Assembly (NCBI GenBank): GCA_030604585.1
Contig: JAUVVP010000161.1
Location: 1-5,816, forward strand
DNA from: Planctomycetota bacterium
GTDB taxonomy: Bacteria; Planctomycetota; Brocadiia; SM23-32
Direction: 5' to 3'
Length of the DNA: 5,816 bases
Positions 1 to 5,816 of this stretch are shown piece after piece (the stretch's first letter is position 1; the number at the start of each line of letters is the position of its first letter). Both the position numbers and the translations under genes were made by a program. The notes below the pieces were generated by a model, which was given only the letters and a program-made list of their open reading frames with translations, did no database searches and was not told the DNA's origin.

Positions 1-2296
1 CCTCTCGGCCGGCCTCATGGGCGACCACCAGGCCAAGAGCTACGCCGAACGCAGCCAGTATGACAAGAAACTGGGCATAGTGGTTGCCGGGCCGCCAGAA
101 CAAGAAGCCCATCGCCAGCACGGCCAGCATGCCCGCCACTGCCCCGACGGCTGCGTGGAGCCTGACGGCGGCCAGCTCTGCCATGCTCGTCGCTGCCGGA
201 TGCGTGCCGCCCAACAGCCCGGCATAGATGCGCCTGAACAGCATGACCCCTCCCACGAGCATAGAGCGCCCGCCGGGCAGGGCCGCCAGACGATTGAGCC
301 GCTCCGCAGCGGCCGGAAGGCCCGAGAACAGCTTGCGCGCCATCTCCAGCGTGTCGGGCAGGTAAGCCACCTCACTGTAATGGGCGGCAATGCCCTCGAC
401 GAAGTCCCTGCGCTCTTCCGGAGGCGGCAGTTCGTCCCAGCGCGCCCCGGCTGCCTCCGCTCCCAGGCTGTCGCGGAGCAGGCGATAGCGCTCCAGGCCC
501 ATCAGGCCGGAAACGGCGGCCAGCGACCGAACGGCCCCGTCGTCGGCCACGACCTTGGCCGCAACGGCGTCGCCGGCGTGCATGCTCTCTCGTTCGAACC
601 TGCTGACCAGCAGCAGCAAGCCGAAGAAGACCAGGGCCAGCGCCCCCGTCCAGATGGATACGAAGAAGAGGACCGCAATGACCGCGCAGATGCCCGCCAG
701 CACGGCCATGGCAGTAACGTGCGCAACCACCAGCCGAGCGCGGGAACTCAAGCGAGGCACGCGCAGCAACCGCTCAAAAAACCTGCCAACCAAGCTCAGC
801 AACCGGACCGGGACGGCAAGCAGCGTCCGGAAGTCGGAATCGCCCGTGTAAACGCCGGCCAGGTTCACCGCCACGAACGCCTTCATCTCCTGGTCGCTCA
901 AGCGCGCGTTCGCCAGCCAGATTCCCGGAAGGTGTAGGGTCGCCCTGAGTGAGAAGAAGCTGTAGGCGCGGCACTGCTCGTCCGCCCGCTTGCTCATCCG
1001 CACACGGGGCGTCGGCAGCTCCAGGCGCTCGCAGACCCAGCCCAGGGCGGCGCTCAATTGCTGATCGCTGGTGTGTGTGGCCTCCCCCTCCTTGCTCGCA
1101 CGGCCCGCGCCCAGCGCATAGTATCCCAATCCGACCGACAACAGCACCAGCGCCGCCATGGCTGCCGTGGCTCCGGCGGCGGCAATCCAGCCCGCGCCGG
1201 CCCAACTCGCCAGGGCTCTATGCACGACCTGATGCAGGCACACGGCGAAGAAAGCGTAGGCCAACAGGCTCAGAACGGCGAACGCCTTTGCCCGCACGTT
1301 GTGGGCCGTCACGGGCAGTTCGTGCGGTTCTATGACGGGCGGCCGGACCAGGCGCTCCTGGACCGGTTCGGCGGCCTCGGCCAGCGGCCCTTCTTCGGCC
1401 AGCGCCTCGTCCAGGCTCTGCTCCACCGGCGCCATGAAGGAGTCCTTCTCCGCCTGCGGGCCGGCCAGTATGCTGTCGAGGTCCCGTATCAGGTCGCCGT
1501 AGCTCTGGTAGCGGCTCTGGGGCTCCTTGGCCATCGCCCGCGTGATAATGTCGCAGAGGGCCTCGGGCAGGTCGGGCATCCTCTGCTGCGGCGGGATAAG
1601 CGGCTCGTTAAGGTGCATCGTCATGATCTCGAACGGCGTGGGCGCCTCGAACGGCACCGTGCCGGTCAGCATGTGGTACAACGTGGCGCCCAGGGAGTAT
1701 ATGTCGGAGCGGAAGTCCACGTCGCCGGGCTGCCTCACCTGCTCCGGACTCATGTAATACGGAGTGCCCAGCACGTCCCCGTCTGCCGTGGCGGAGCCTG
1801 CGCCGGGCACGACCTCTTTGGCCAGGCCAAGGTCGGCAATGCGCGCATTGCCTCCCTTGTCGATCATTATGTTCTCGGGTTTCACATCCCTGTGGATAAT
1901 GCCCTTGGCGGTGGCGTAGTTCAGTCCGTCGGCCACTTCGCGGATGATCTGCACGGTCGTCTGCACGTCGAATCCGCCGCCGCTTTCCATTCTGTCCTTG
2001 CAGCTTTCGCCGTCGATGTACTCCAGCACCAGGTAGTAGGAGTCTTCGGTCTCGCCGCAGTCGTAGACCCGCACCATGTTCGGGTGAGTGAGCTGGGCGG
2101 CGATGCGGGCCTCACGCATGAAGCGCTCGGAGAACAACTGCTCGTCGCTGTCCCCCTCCTTCTTCATGACCTTGATGGCGACCGGGATCTGGAGCCCCAC
2201 ATGCCAGGCCAGGTAGACGATGGATCGTGCTCCCCGGCCGATCTCCCGCTCGATCACGCACTTGCCGTATCGTTGCGTTTCCTGTTGGTTTGCCAC
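1..2296 (-). CDS. Membrane-bound Ser/Thr protein kinase fused to an M48/HtpX-like, apparently zinc-less peptidase region (3' end outside window)
   Basis: Seen: one open frame of 765 codons runs from a GTG to the window edge with no stop. The GTG is the first possible start, because an in-frame TGA lies three codons upstream (2303-2305), and GAGGT sits 10 nt before it. Residues 10-280 are a PknB-type kinase: glycine loop GRGARSIVY (20-28, third glycine replaced by Ser), VAIK Lys42, helix-C Glu62, HRDVKPEN with Asp137 and Asn142, DLG Asp155 instead of DFG, and GTPYYMSPEQ (177-186). It should therefore phosphorylate Ser/Thr in the cytoplasm. A linker (about 285-335) leads to hydrophobic segments near 338-358 and 367-394. 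Residues 412-670 follow the HtpX layout: SDQEMKAFVAVNLAGVYTGD aligns without gaps to the HExxH helix, but H, E and H become V477, N478 and G481. A hydrophobic stretch (522-564) comes next, then SRFERES (565-571), like the HtpX SRxRE segment, and a region resembling its end. Further hydrophobic segments lie near 714-733 and 740-760. Inference: the kinase is active and the peptidase-like part is a non-catalytic sensor or binding module. The kinase call is very sure; the M48 relationship rests on eye alignment. Confidence 0.93.
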   Translation of the reverse strand, partial: MANQQETQRYGKCVIEREIGRGARSIVYLAWHVGLQIPVAIKVMKKEGDSDEQLFSERFMREARIAAQLTHPNMVRVYDCGETEDSYYLVLEYIDGESCKDRMESGGGFDVQTTVQIIREVADGLNYATAKGIIHRDVKPENIMIDKGGNARIADLGLAKEVVPGAGSATADGDVLGTPYYMSPEQVRQPGDVDFRSDIYSLGATLYHMLTGTVPFEAPTPFEIMTMHLNEPLIPPQQRMPDLPEALCDIITRAMAKEPQSRYQSYGDLIRDLDSILAGPQAEKDSFMAPVEQSLDEALAEEGPLAEAAEPVQERLVRPPVIEPHELPVTAHNVRAKAFAVLSLLAYAFFAVCLHQVVHRALASWAGAGWIAAAGATAAMAALVLLSVGLGYYALGAGRASKEGEATHTSDQQLSAALGWVCERLELPTPRVRMSKRADEQCRAYSFFSLRATLHLPGIWLANARLSDQEMKAFVAVNLAGVYTGDSDFRTLLAVPVRLLSLVGRFFERLLRVPRLSSRARLVVAHVTAMAVLAGICAVIAVLFFVSIWTGALALVFFGLLLLVSRFERESMHAGDAVAAKVVADDGAVRSLAAVSGLMGLERYRLLRDSLGAEAAGARWDELPPPEERRDFVEGIAAHYSEVAYLPDTLEMARKLFSGLPAAAERLNRLAALPGGRSMLVGGVMLFRRIYAGLLGGTHPAATSMAELAAVRLHAAVGAVAGMLAVLAMGFLFWRPGNHYAQFLVILAAFGVALGLVVAHEAGRE

Positions 2297-2306
2297 GGCG
2301 TCTCAA

Positions 2307-2311
2307 ACCTC
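2307..2311 (-). promoter_or_regulatory. Ribosome-binding site of the kinase gene
   Basis: GAGGT on the minus strand lies 10 nt before the GTG at 2296. It is a partial Shine-Dalgarno match with slightly long spacing. It matters because the start codon is GTG and an in-frame TGA at 2303-2305 rules out any longer protein. Confidence 0.5.
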
Positions 2312-2386
2312 GATGGCACCCGTTTTGCGACACCCCCCCTGCGGTGCAAACTGTGCGCCACATTCGTGCAGCACTTCGTAGAGGTC

Positions 2387-2416
2387 ATTGTAGCGGGCCG
2401 CCGCCCCCGAACTAAA
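2387..2416 (-). promoter_or_regulatory. Candidate sigma70-type promoter for the kinase gene
   Basis: On the minus strand TACAAT (2392-2387) is a five-of-six match to the -10 consensus. A weak -35-like TTTAGT (2416-2411) precedes it at 18 bp. Transcription would start near 2380, giving a leader of about 85 nt. The -10 is good and the -35 poor, so this is a plausible candidate only. Confidence 0.33.
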
Positions 2417-2455
2417 GCGTTTTCGGCCTGCGGCCCCGCGGGGGCAAAGCCAGTC

Positions 2456-2485
2456 TTGACAATGCCCTCCGACATCGCATACAAC
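2456..2485 (+). promoter_or_regulatory. Candidate sigma70-type promoter for the TPR-REC-PAS gene
   Basis: A perfect -35 hexamer TTGACA (2456-2461) is followed after 18 bp by TACAAC (2480-2485), a four-of-six match to the -10 consensus. Transcription would begin near 2492, leaving a leader of about 105 nt before the ATG at 2598. The consensus -35 in an intergenic position facing the right gene makes this the better of the two promoter candidates. Confidence 0.45.
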
Positions 2486-2583
2486 CTGTCGTGGAGACGC
2501 AACTCACTAAGGAACTGAAACTTAGGTGATCTTCGCACATGCCTTGCCAGGGCCTGTGCGGCGCGCGCCTGTCACCTTATCCC

Positions 2584-2590
2584 GGGAAGG
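2584..2590 (+). promoter_or_regulatory. Ribosome-binding site deciding the ATG start at 2598
   Basis: GGGAAGG lies 7 nt before the ATG at 2598, near-ideal Shine-Dalgarno spacing. It favours this ATG over the in-frame GTG at 2526. Starting at 2526 would add 24 residues with no domain character in front of the first TPR helix. Confidence 0.6.
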
Positions 2591-2597
2591 CAAGCCG

Positions 2598-4949
2598 ATG
2601 GCAAAGGCAACTTACCTGCTTAGAAAAGCCGGAGAGCTGGTCAGAGAAAGAAGATACCAGGACGCTGTCGAGGTGTATCTACAGGCGACGGAGACCGATC
2701 CGGCCGATTCGCGAGCCTGGTTCGGCCTCGGCGTCTGCCTTTACAAGGTGGACAACCTCGAGGTGGCCCACATCGCCCTTGAAAGGGCACAGAAGATGGG
2801 CTACCCGCGCGCGGAGGAGGCACTGGCGCGCGTGGAGACCGCCGAGCGGCGCCGTGCGGCCGAAGGAAAGGGCGCCAAGGGCACCATAGCCCCGGATGAG
2901 GCCCAGCAGCGGGCCGCCCGCAGGCCGGCAGCCCTGCGCGAGCCCCCTCCGCGGCCCGCCGTCCGCCCCGACGGGGAGAAGATAAACCTGGACCGCTACC
3001 TGCGCGTCATGCTCATAGAGAACATCGAGACCGACCGCCAGGCCATTGCCCAGGCCATCGAGGGGACGATCAAGGACGCCGAGGTAGCCTCCGTCGAGTA
3101 CGGCCTCTCCACCTCCCAGACGATGAGCGGCTCGGTGCACTACGACGCAGCCATTCTGGACTGGGACACCGCGCCCGACGCGGCGGCCGGCCTGATCCAG
3201 ATCCTCAAGATAAAGCGCCCCTCCCTTCAGGTGATCTGCCTGACCGAAGATTGGGACCCCGAGTCGGCCGTGGAGATCCTGGAGGCGGGAGCCGATTACT
3301 ACCTGGTGAAGCAGCCGCATTTCGCCAGCTCCATTCCCCTCATCCTGGCGCAGTCGGCCCGAAGGGACGGCGCCATCCTCCGCGAGCGAGATAAGCAGGC
3401 CGGGGAAGGGCCGGCAACCGTCTGGCCCGAGGCCCTCGACGCCCTCGGCGCGCCCATCATACTCGTGGACGCGGACCTGACCATACTCCAGGCCAACCAG
3501 GCCGCCATGAAACAGTTCAAGAGGGGTGAGGACGAGTTCATCGGGCGGCCGTACTGCGCCGTCTTCTACGGCAAGGAGGAGCCTCCGGACGCCTGCCCGG
3601 TGCTGCAGGTGCTTGAGAAAGGCGAACCCGCCACCGACAAGATCCGCCATGAAATGCTGGAGAAGACCTTCACCGTCGAGGCCTGGCCCGTCTCTTCCTA
3701 CGCCGGCAAGGTCTCCGGCGCCATCGCTTTGCTCCACGAGGAAGGCGCCGAGGAACAGGCCGTCGAGGAACTAAGGACCCGCGAGTGGCTCTACCGCAAC
3801 CTGACCGAACGGGCCAACGCCGGCGTCGTCATGGTCGGCCCGGACGGCAAGGTGCAGTACGCCAACCAGGGCCTCTGCGCCATGCTGGACCAGACCGAGC
3901 ACGAACTGCTGGGCCAGCCCATCGAGAACATCCTGCCGCCGCAAGACCAGGAGTCCCTGCGCGAGTGCCTCCAGGCCGCCGTCGAACGGGGAGAGTCCAG
4001 CGCGCGCCTCCTGCTCCAACGCGCCGAGGGCACCACCTTCCCGGCCGAGGCCCGCGTCGCCTCCTTCTCCACCGCTGAGGGCACCTACCTGATCCTGACC
4101 ATCATCGGCGTGGCAGAGCTGGAGCAGGCGGAGCAGAAACTCTGGACCGAGGCGCACAAGTTCGCCATGGTGCTCGACGAGGGCGTGGACAAGCTCGAGT
4201 GCGGCGTGGTCGTGCTCGACGACCAGGGCCGCGTCACGTGGACCAACAGCCTGGCCGCCGAACTCCTCGCCTGCGAGAAGGAGGAGCTGACCGGCGGCAG
4301 CTACATGGAACTGCTGGCCGAGGGCCTGCCCGGCCGCGCGGAAGATGCCGAGAGCTTCCTGGACGCCCTCACCGGGGCCCACCAAAGGGGTGAGGCCCTG
4401 GCAGGGCACGCGCTCCGGCTCGACGCCGGGGCCCCCCTCGCATACTGGAGCACTCCCATCAGCGGTGGCTCGTCGTTGGTGAGCCGGGTGGAACACTTCT
4501 ATCCGGCCACCGAGGTGATCCGGCCCGCCATGGACCTGCCGGCCGGCCAGGAGACGCTGGCCGGCGTCGCCGCTGCGGCGTCCGAAATGCTCTTCACTGC
4601 CGACTCCGAAGGCAGGATCACCTGGTGCAATCCGGCCGCCCCGGCCACGGCGGGCTACACCGAGGCCCAGCTTCAAGGCATGGCGCTGCCGGACCTGGTG
4701 GACCCCGAGGCGCGCGACACACTGCGCGGGCTGCTCCAGACGGCCCTCGAGCGGGACCAGCAGGTGCAGCGGCAAGAGGTGCTCATGGCTCGGGGCGACG
4801 GCAAGCGCTACTGGGCGGAGCTGTCCCTGGTGGCCATCCAGGACCGACACAACGGTTCCACGCAGGTGCAGGGCGTCCTGCGGGACGTCACGGAGCACAA
4901 GATGACCGAGGCCATCCGCGCCATTGTGAGCGGCGACAGCCCGCTGTGA
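2598..4949 (+). CDS. TPR - response-regulator receiver - four-PAS signalling protein without an output domain
   Basis: Predicted soluble protein of 783 residues; no signal peptide or membrane segment is seen. Residues 2-75 form about two TPR helix pairs (YQDAVEVYLQATETDPADS, then AWFGLGVCLYKVDNLEVA), normally a protein-interaction surface. An Ala/Arg/Pro-rich linker follows (80-130). Residues 136-260 are a receiver (REC) domain with phospho-acceptor Asp188 (AAILDWD), Thr216 (CLTED) and Lys238 (YYLVK). The usual acidic pair is Glu141-Asn142, so one metal-binding Asp is replaced. Four PAS domains follow: about 278-390 (with Cys320 and Cys333), 398-510 (GVVMVGPDGKVQYAN), 527-640 (GVVVLDDQGRVTWTN, the most divergent) and 650-775 (MLFTADSEGRITWCN, with a PAC-like end at VLRDVTEHK). 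The protein stops about eight residues later, with no kinase, GGDEF, EAL, AAA+ or HTH domain. Known for these families: REC accepts phosphate from a histidine kinase, and PAS domains bind ligands or cofactors or mediate dimerisation. Inference: a phosphorylation-controlled sensor, scaffold or adaptor acting through a partner. An in-frame GTG at 2526 is the alternative start. Confidence 0.93.
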   Translation: MAKATYLLRKAGELVRERRYQDAVEVYLQATETDPADSRAWFGLGVCLYKVDNLEVAHIALERAQKMGYPRAEEALARVETAERRRAAEGKGAKGTIAPDEAQQRAARRPAALREPPPRPAVRPDGEKINLDRYLRVMLIENIETDRQAIAQAIEGTIKDAEVASVEYGLSTSQTMSGSVHYDAAILDWDTAPDAAAGLIQILKIKRPSLQVICLTEDWDPESAVEILEAGADYYLVKQPHFASSIPLILAQSARRDGAILRERDKQAGEGPATVWPEALDALGAPIILVDADLTILQANQAAMKQFKRGEDEFIGRPYCAVFYGKEEPPDACPVLQVLEKGEPATDKIRHEMLEKTFTVEAWPVSSYAGKVSGAIALLHEEGAEEQAVEELRTREWLYRNLTERANAGVVMVGPDGKVQYANQGLCAMLDQTEHELLGQPIENILPPQDQESLRECLQAAVERGESSARLLLQRAEGTTFPAEARVASFSTAEGTYLILTIIGVAELEQAEQKLWTEAHKFAMVLDEGVDKLECGVVVLDDQGRVTWTNSLAAELLACEKEELTGGSYMELLAEGLPGRAEDAESFLDALTGAHQRGEALAGHALRLDAGAPLAYWSTPISGGSSLVSRVEHFYPATEVIRPAMDLPAGQETLAGVAAAASEMLFTADSEGRITWCNPAAPATAGYTEAQLQGMALPDLVDPEARDTLRGLLQTALERDQQVQRQEVLMARGDGKRYWAELSLVAIQDRHNGSTQVQGVLRDVTEHKMTEAIRAIVSGDSPL

Positions 4950-4963
4950 GGCAGCCGCCGCGG

Positions 4964-5011
4964 CCCCGGCGCAGCGCGCCCCCGGCGCAGCGCGCCCCCG
5001 GCGCAGCGCGC
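4964..5011 (+). repeat. Three perfect 16-bp tandem repeats
   Basis: The unit CCCCGGCGCAGCGCGC occurs three times without mismatch or spacer, at 4964-4979, 4980-4995 and 4996-5011. Each unit contains the near-palindrome GCGCAGCGC. The array lies 15 nt after the stop codon of the PAS gene and 54 nt before the preferred start of the URO-D gene. Sixteen is not a multiple of three, so a reading frame crossing the array changes phase in every copy. This fits a non-coding spacer better than a coding repeat. Confidence 0.95.
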
Positions 5012-5065
5012 CGCTTCGTGCGCCACGATGGCCGACGCGGAGCCGACAACCCCGGCGGGCAGAAC

Positions 5066-5816
5066 GTGCTGCCGAAGGAACGCATACGCGCCGCTTTCGA
5101 GAAGCGACCAACCGACCGGGTGCCGGCCCACCACATCGGCTTCTCGTCACAGGTTGCCTCCTTCGTGCTGGGGCGGGAGGCCTACGTCGGCGGGGGCATC
5201 CAGCAATGGCGGGAGGCCTGTGCCCTCTGGGAGGGCGAGGATGCGCATCGGCAGTTCCTCGAGCGCTCGCGCCGGGACGCCTTTGATCTGGCGATGGCGC
5301 TCGGGCACGACCTGGTGCGCATGGAGTACTGGCGGATGCCCGCCAGGCCGACCCGGCGAGTGGACGAACGCACTTTCCTGTACGGCGACCCCGACGGGGA
5401 GTGGCGGCTCTACAGGTACGACCCTGAGACTGAGCTGTACCAGCTCGCGGCGCAGCACCCCGGCCGAAGCGCCGGCGAAGATATCGCGTGGCTGGAGAGA
5501 GCCGTTGCGGCGAGCGAGAAGGCCCTGGAGGGCTTCCGCCCCACGTCAGAGGCCTCCGACTCAACCCGCCAGATGCTCGATACCTACGGGAAGAGACACG
5601 CCATAAGGGTCAACGGCGGGGCCCTCTGCATACCCTACGAGCCGGCCGTCTGGCTGGAGGCGACGCTTCTGAGGCCGGACCTGGTGGCGCGGCACCTGGA
5701 CGTGCAGGCCGAGCGGCTGCTGCGAAGCGTCGGACCCATGGCCGCAGCCGGAGTGGAGTACCTATTCGGCGGGGGCGACATGGCCTCCAACAGCGGCCCC
5801 TTGTACTCTCCGCGCA
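5066..5816 (+). CDS. Uroporphyrinogen-decarboxylase (URO-D) family protein, MtaA-like methyltransferase type (3' end outside window)
   Basis: Visible part: 250 residues, open to the right edge; family members are usually about 340-400 residues. The N-terminus LPKERIRAAFEKRPTDRVP matches the common family opening, where a helix is followed by a DRVP-type turn. Next come a segment around LGREAYVGGGIQQWREA (about residues 33-49) and an Asp-rich stretch, RRDAFDLAMALGHDLVRME (about 70-88). GGGDMASNSGPLYSPR (235-250) is at the edge and corresponds to the family's GxDxxxxxGxLxSP segment. The group includes true heme-pathway UroD, corrinoid methyltransferases such as MtaA, and many uncharacterised paralogues. 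The motifs here look like the paralogues, not heme UroD, but the C-terminal metal-binding region is missing, so the substrate is unknown. The GTG at 5066 was chosen for family length, with GGCGGG 6 nt upstream. GTG at 5018, or GTG at 4946 overlapping the previous stop, are in-frame alternatives. The gene lies 116 bp after the PAS gene on the same strand, with no terminator seen between, so co-transcription is possible. Confidence 0.88.
   Translation, partial: MLPKERIRAAFEKRPTDRVPAHHIGFSSQVASFVLGREAYVGGGIQQWREACALWEGEDAHRQFLERSRRDAFDLAMALGHDLVRMEYWRMPARPTRRVDERTFLYGDPDGEWRLYRYDPETELYQLAAQHPGRSAGEDIAWLERAVAASEKALEGFRPTSEASDSTRQMLDTYGKRHAIRVNGGALCIPYEPAVWLEATLLRPDLVARHLDVQAERLLRSVGPMAAAGVEYLFGGGDMASNSGPLYSPR

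Larger units (their letters stand above)
2297..2597. other. Divergent intergenic control region
   Basis: This 301-bp gap separates the kinase start (minus strand) from the TPR-REC-PAS gene start (plus strand). It is visibly richer in A/T in places than the genes. It holds one promoter candidate in each direction and both ribosome-binding sites. It also has small palindromes: TGTGCGCCACA (2352-2362), GTGCAGCAC (2366-2374) and GCCCCGCGGGGGC (2433-2445). No RNA gene, riboswitch or convincing small ORF was recognised. The short palindromes could be operator half-sites but are too short to claim. Confidence 0.7.

Noticed and set aside
17..937. 306-codon plus-strand open frame at the left edge
   Set aside because: It lies opposite the C-terminal half of the kinase fusion and reads as Gln/Arg/Ala-rich sequence with no recognisable domain.
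2352..2374. TGTGCGCCACA and GTGCAGCAC palindromes as a regulator operator
   Set aside because: The arms are only 4 bp and match no known operator I can name. Such short palindromes are common by chance.
2433..2445. GCCCC-GCG-GGGGC hairpin as a terminator
   Set aside because: The stem is only 5 bp, no T-run follows on either strand, and both flanking genes are transcribed away from it.
1058..2518. 486-codon plus-strand open frame opposite the kinase
   Set aside because: It is antisense to a frame with unmistakable kinase motifs, and its translation shows no domain pattern. High-GC codon bias explains the missing stops.
2526..2597. GTG at 2526 as start of the TPR-REC-PAS protein
   Set aside because: The extra 24 residues have no TPR character. 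The ATG at 2598 has a well-placed GGGAAGG. Kept only as an alternative.
2679..3737. 352-codon minus-strand open frame opposite the TPR/REC/PAS1 region
   Set aside because: The plus strand encodes conserved TPR, receiver and PAS motifs here. The minus frame shows none.
3771..5564. 597-codon minus-strand open frame opposite the PAS and URO-D genes
   Set aside because: It spans two clear plus-strand genes and the tandem repeat, and its product is low-complexity Arg/Gly/Ala/Pro sequence. It is a shadow of codon bias.
5028..5606. 192-codon plus-strand frame starting with ATG at 5028
   Set aside because: It has a clear ATG, but the URO-D motifs are in a different frame that continues to the window end. 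This frame gives Arg/Pro/Ser-rich sequence.

Overview
The window is GC-rich bacterial DNA (roughly two thirds G+C, judged by eye). It carries three real genes: two signal-transduction proteins transcribed divergently, and a metabolic gene cut off by the right edge. The mix is a eukaryotic-type Ser/Thr kinase fused to membrane segments, a multi-PAS receiver protein, and a URO-D/methyltransferase-like protein. Together with common ATA isoleucine codons despite the high GC, this suggests a Planctomycetota-like or related environmental bacterium. That placement is inference; there is no rRNA or marker gene to confirm it.

Left part (1-2296, minus strand): a Ser/Thr protein kinase of the PknB type with all main catalytic residues, followed by a linker, two membrane segments and a long C-terminal region. 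By eye this region follows the plan of an M48/HtpX membrane metallopeptidase, but the zinc-binding HExxH signature has been replaced. The gene runs off the left edge, so the C-terminus is not visible.

Middle (2297-2597): a 301-bp divergent intergenic region with one candidate sigma70-type promoter facing each way, a ribosome-binding site for each flanking gene, and some small palindromes.

Centre right (2598-4949, plus strand): a 783-residue soluble protein with N-terminal TPR repeats, a response-regulator receiver domain and four consecutive PAS domains. It ends without a histidine kinase, GGDEF, sigma-54 or DNA-binding output domain, so it looks like a sensor, scaffold or adaptor that needs a partner.

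Right end (about 5066-5816, plus strand, incomplete): the N-terminal 250 residues or so of a uroporphyrinogen-decarboxylase-family protein. Between it and the PAS gene lies a 48-bp array of three perfect 16-bp tandem repeats.

The kinase and the TPR-REC-PAS protein share one control region and may belong to the same signalling circuit; this is inferred from arrangement alone. The long open frames opposite the kinase and the PAS/URO-D genes are codon-bias shadows and are not annotated as genes.
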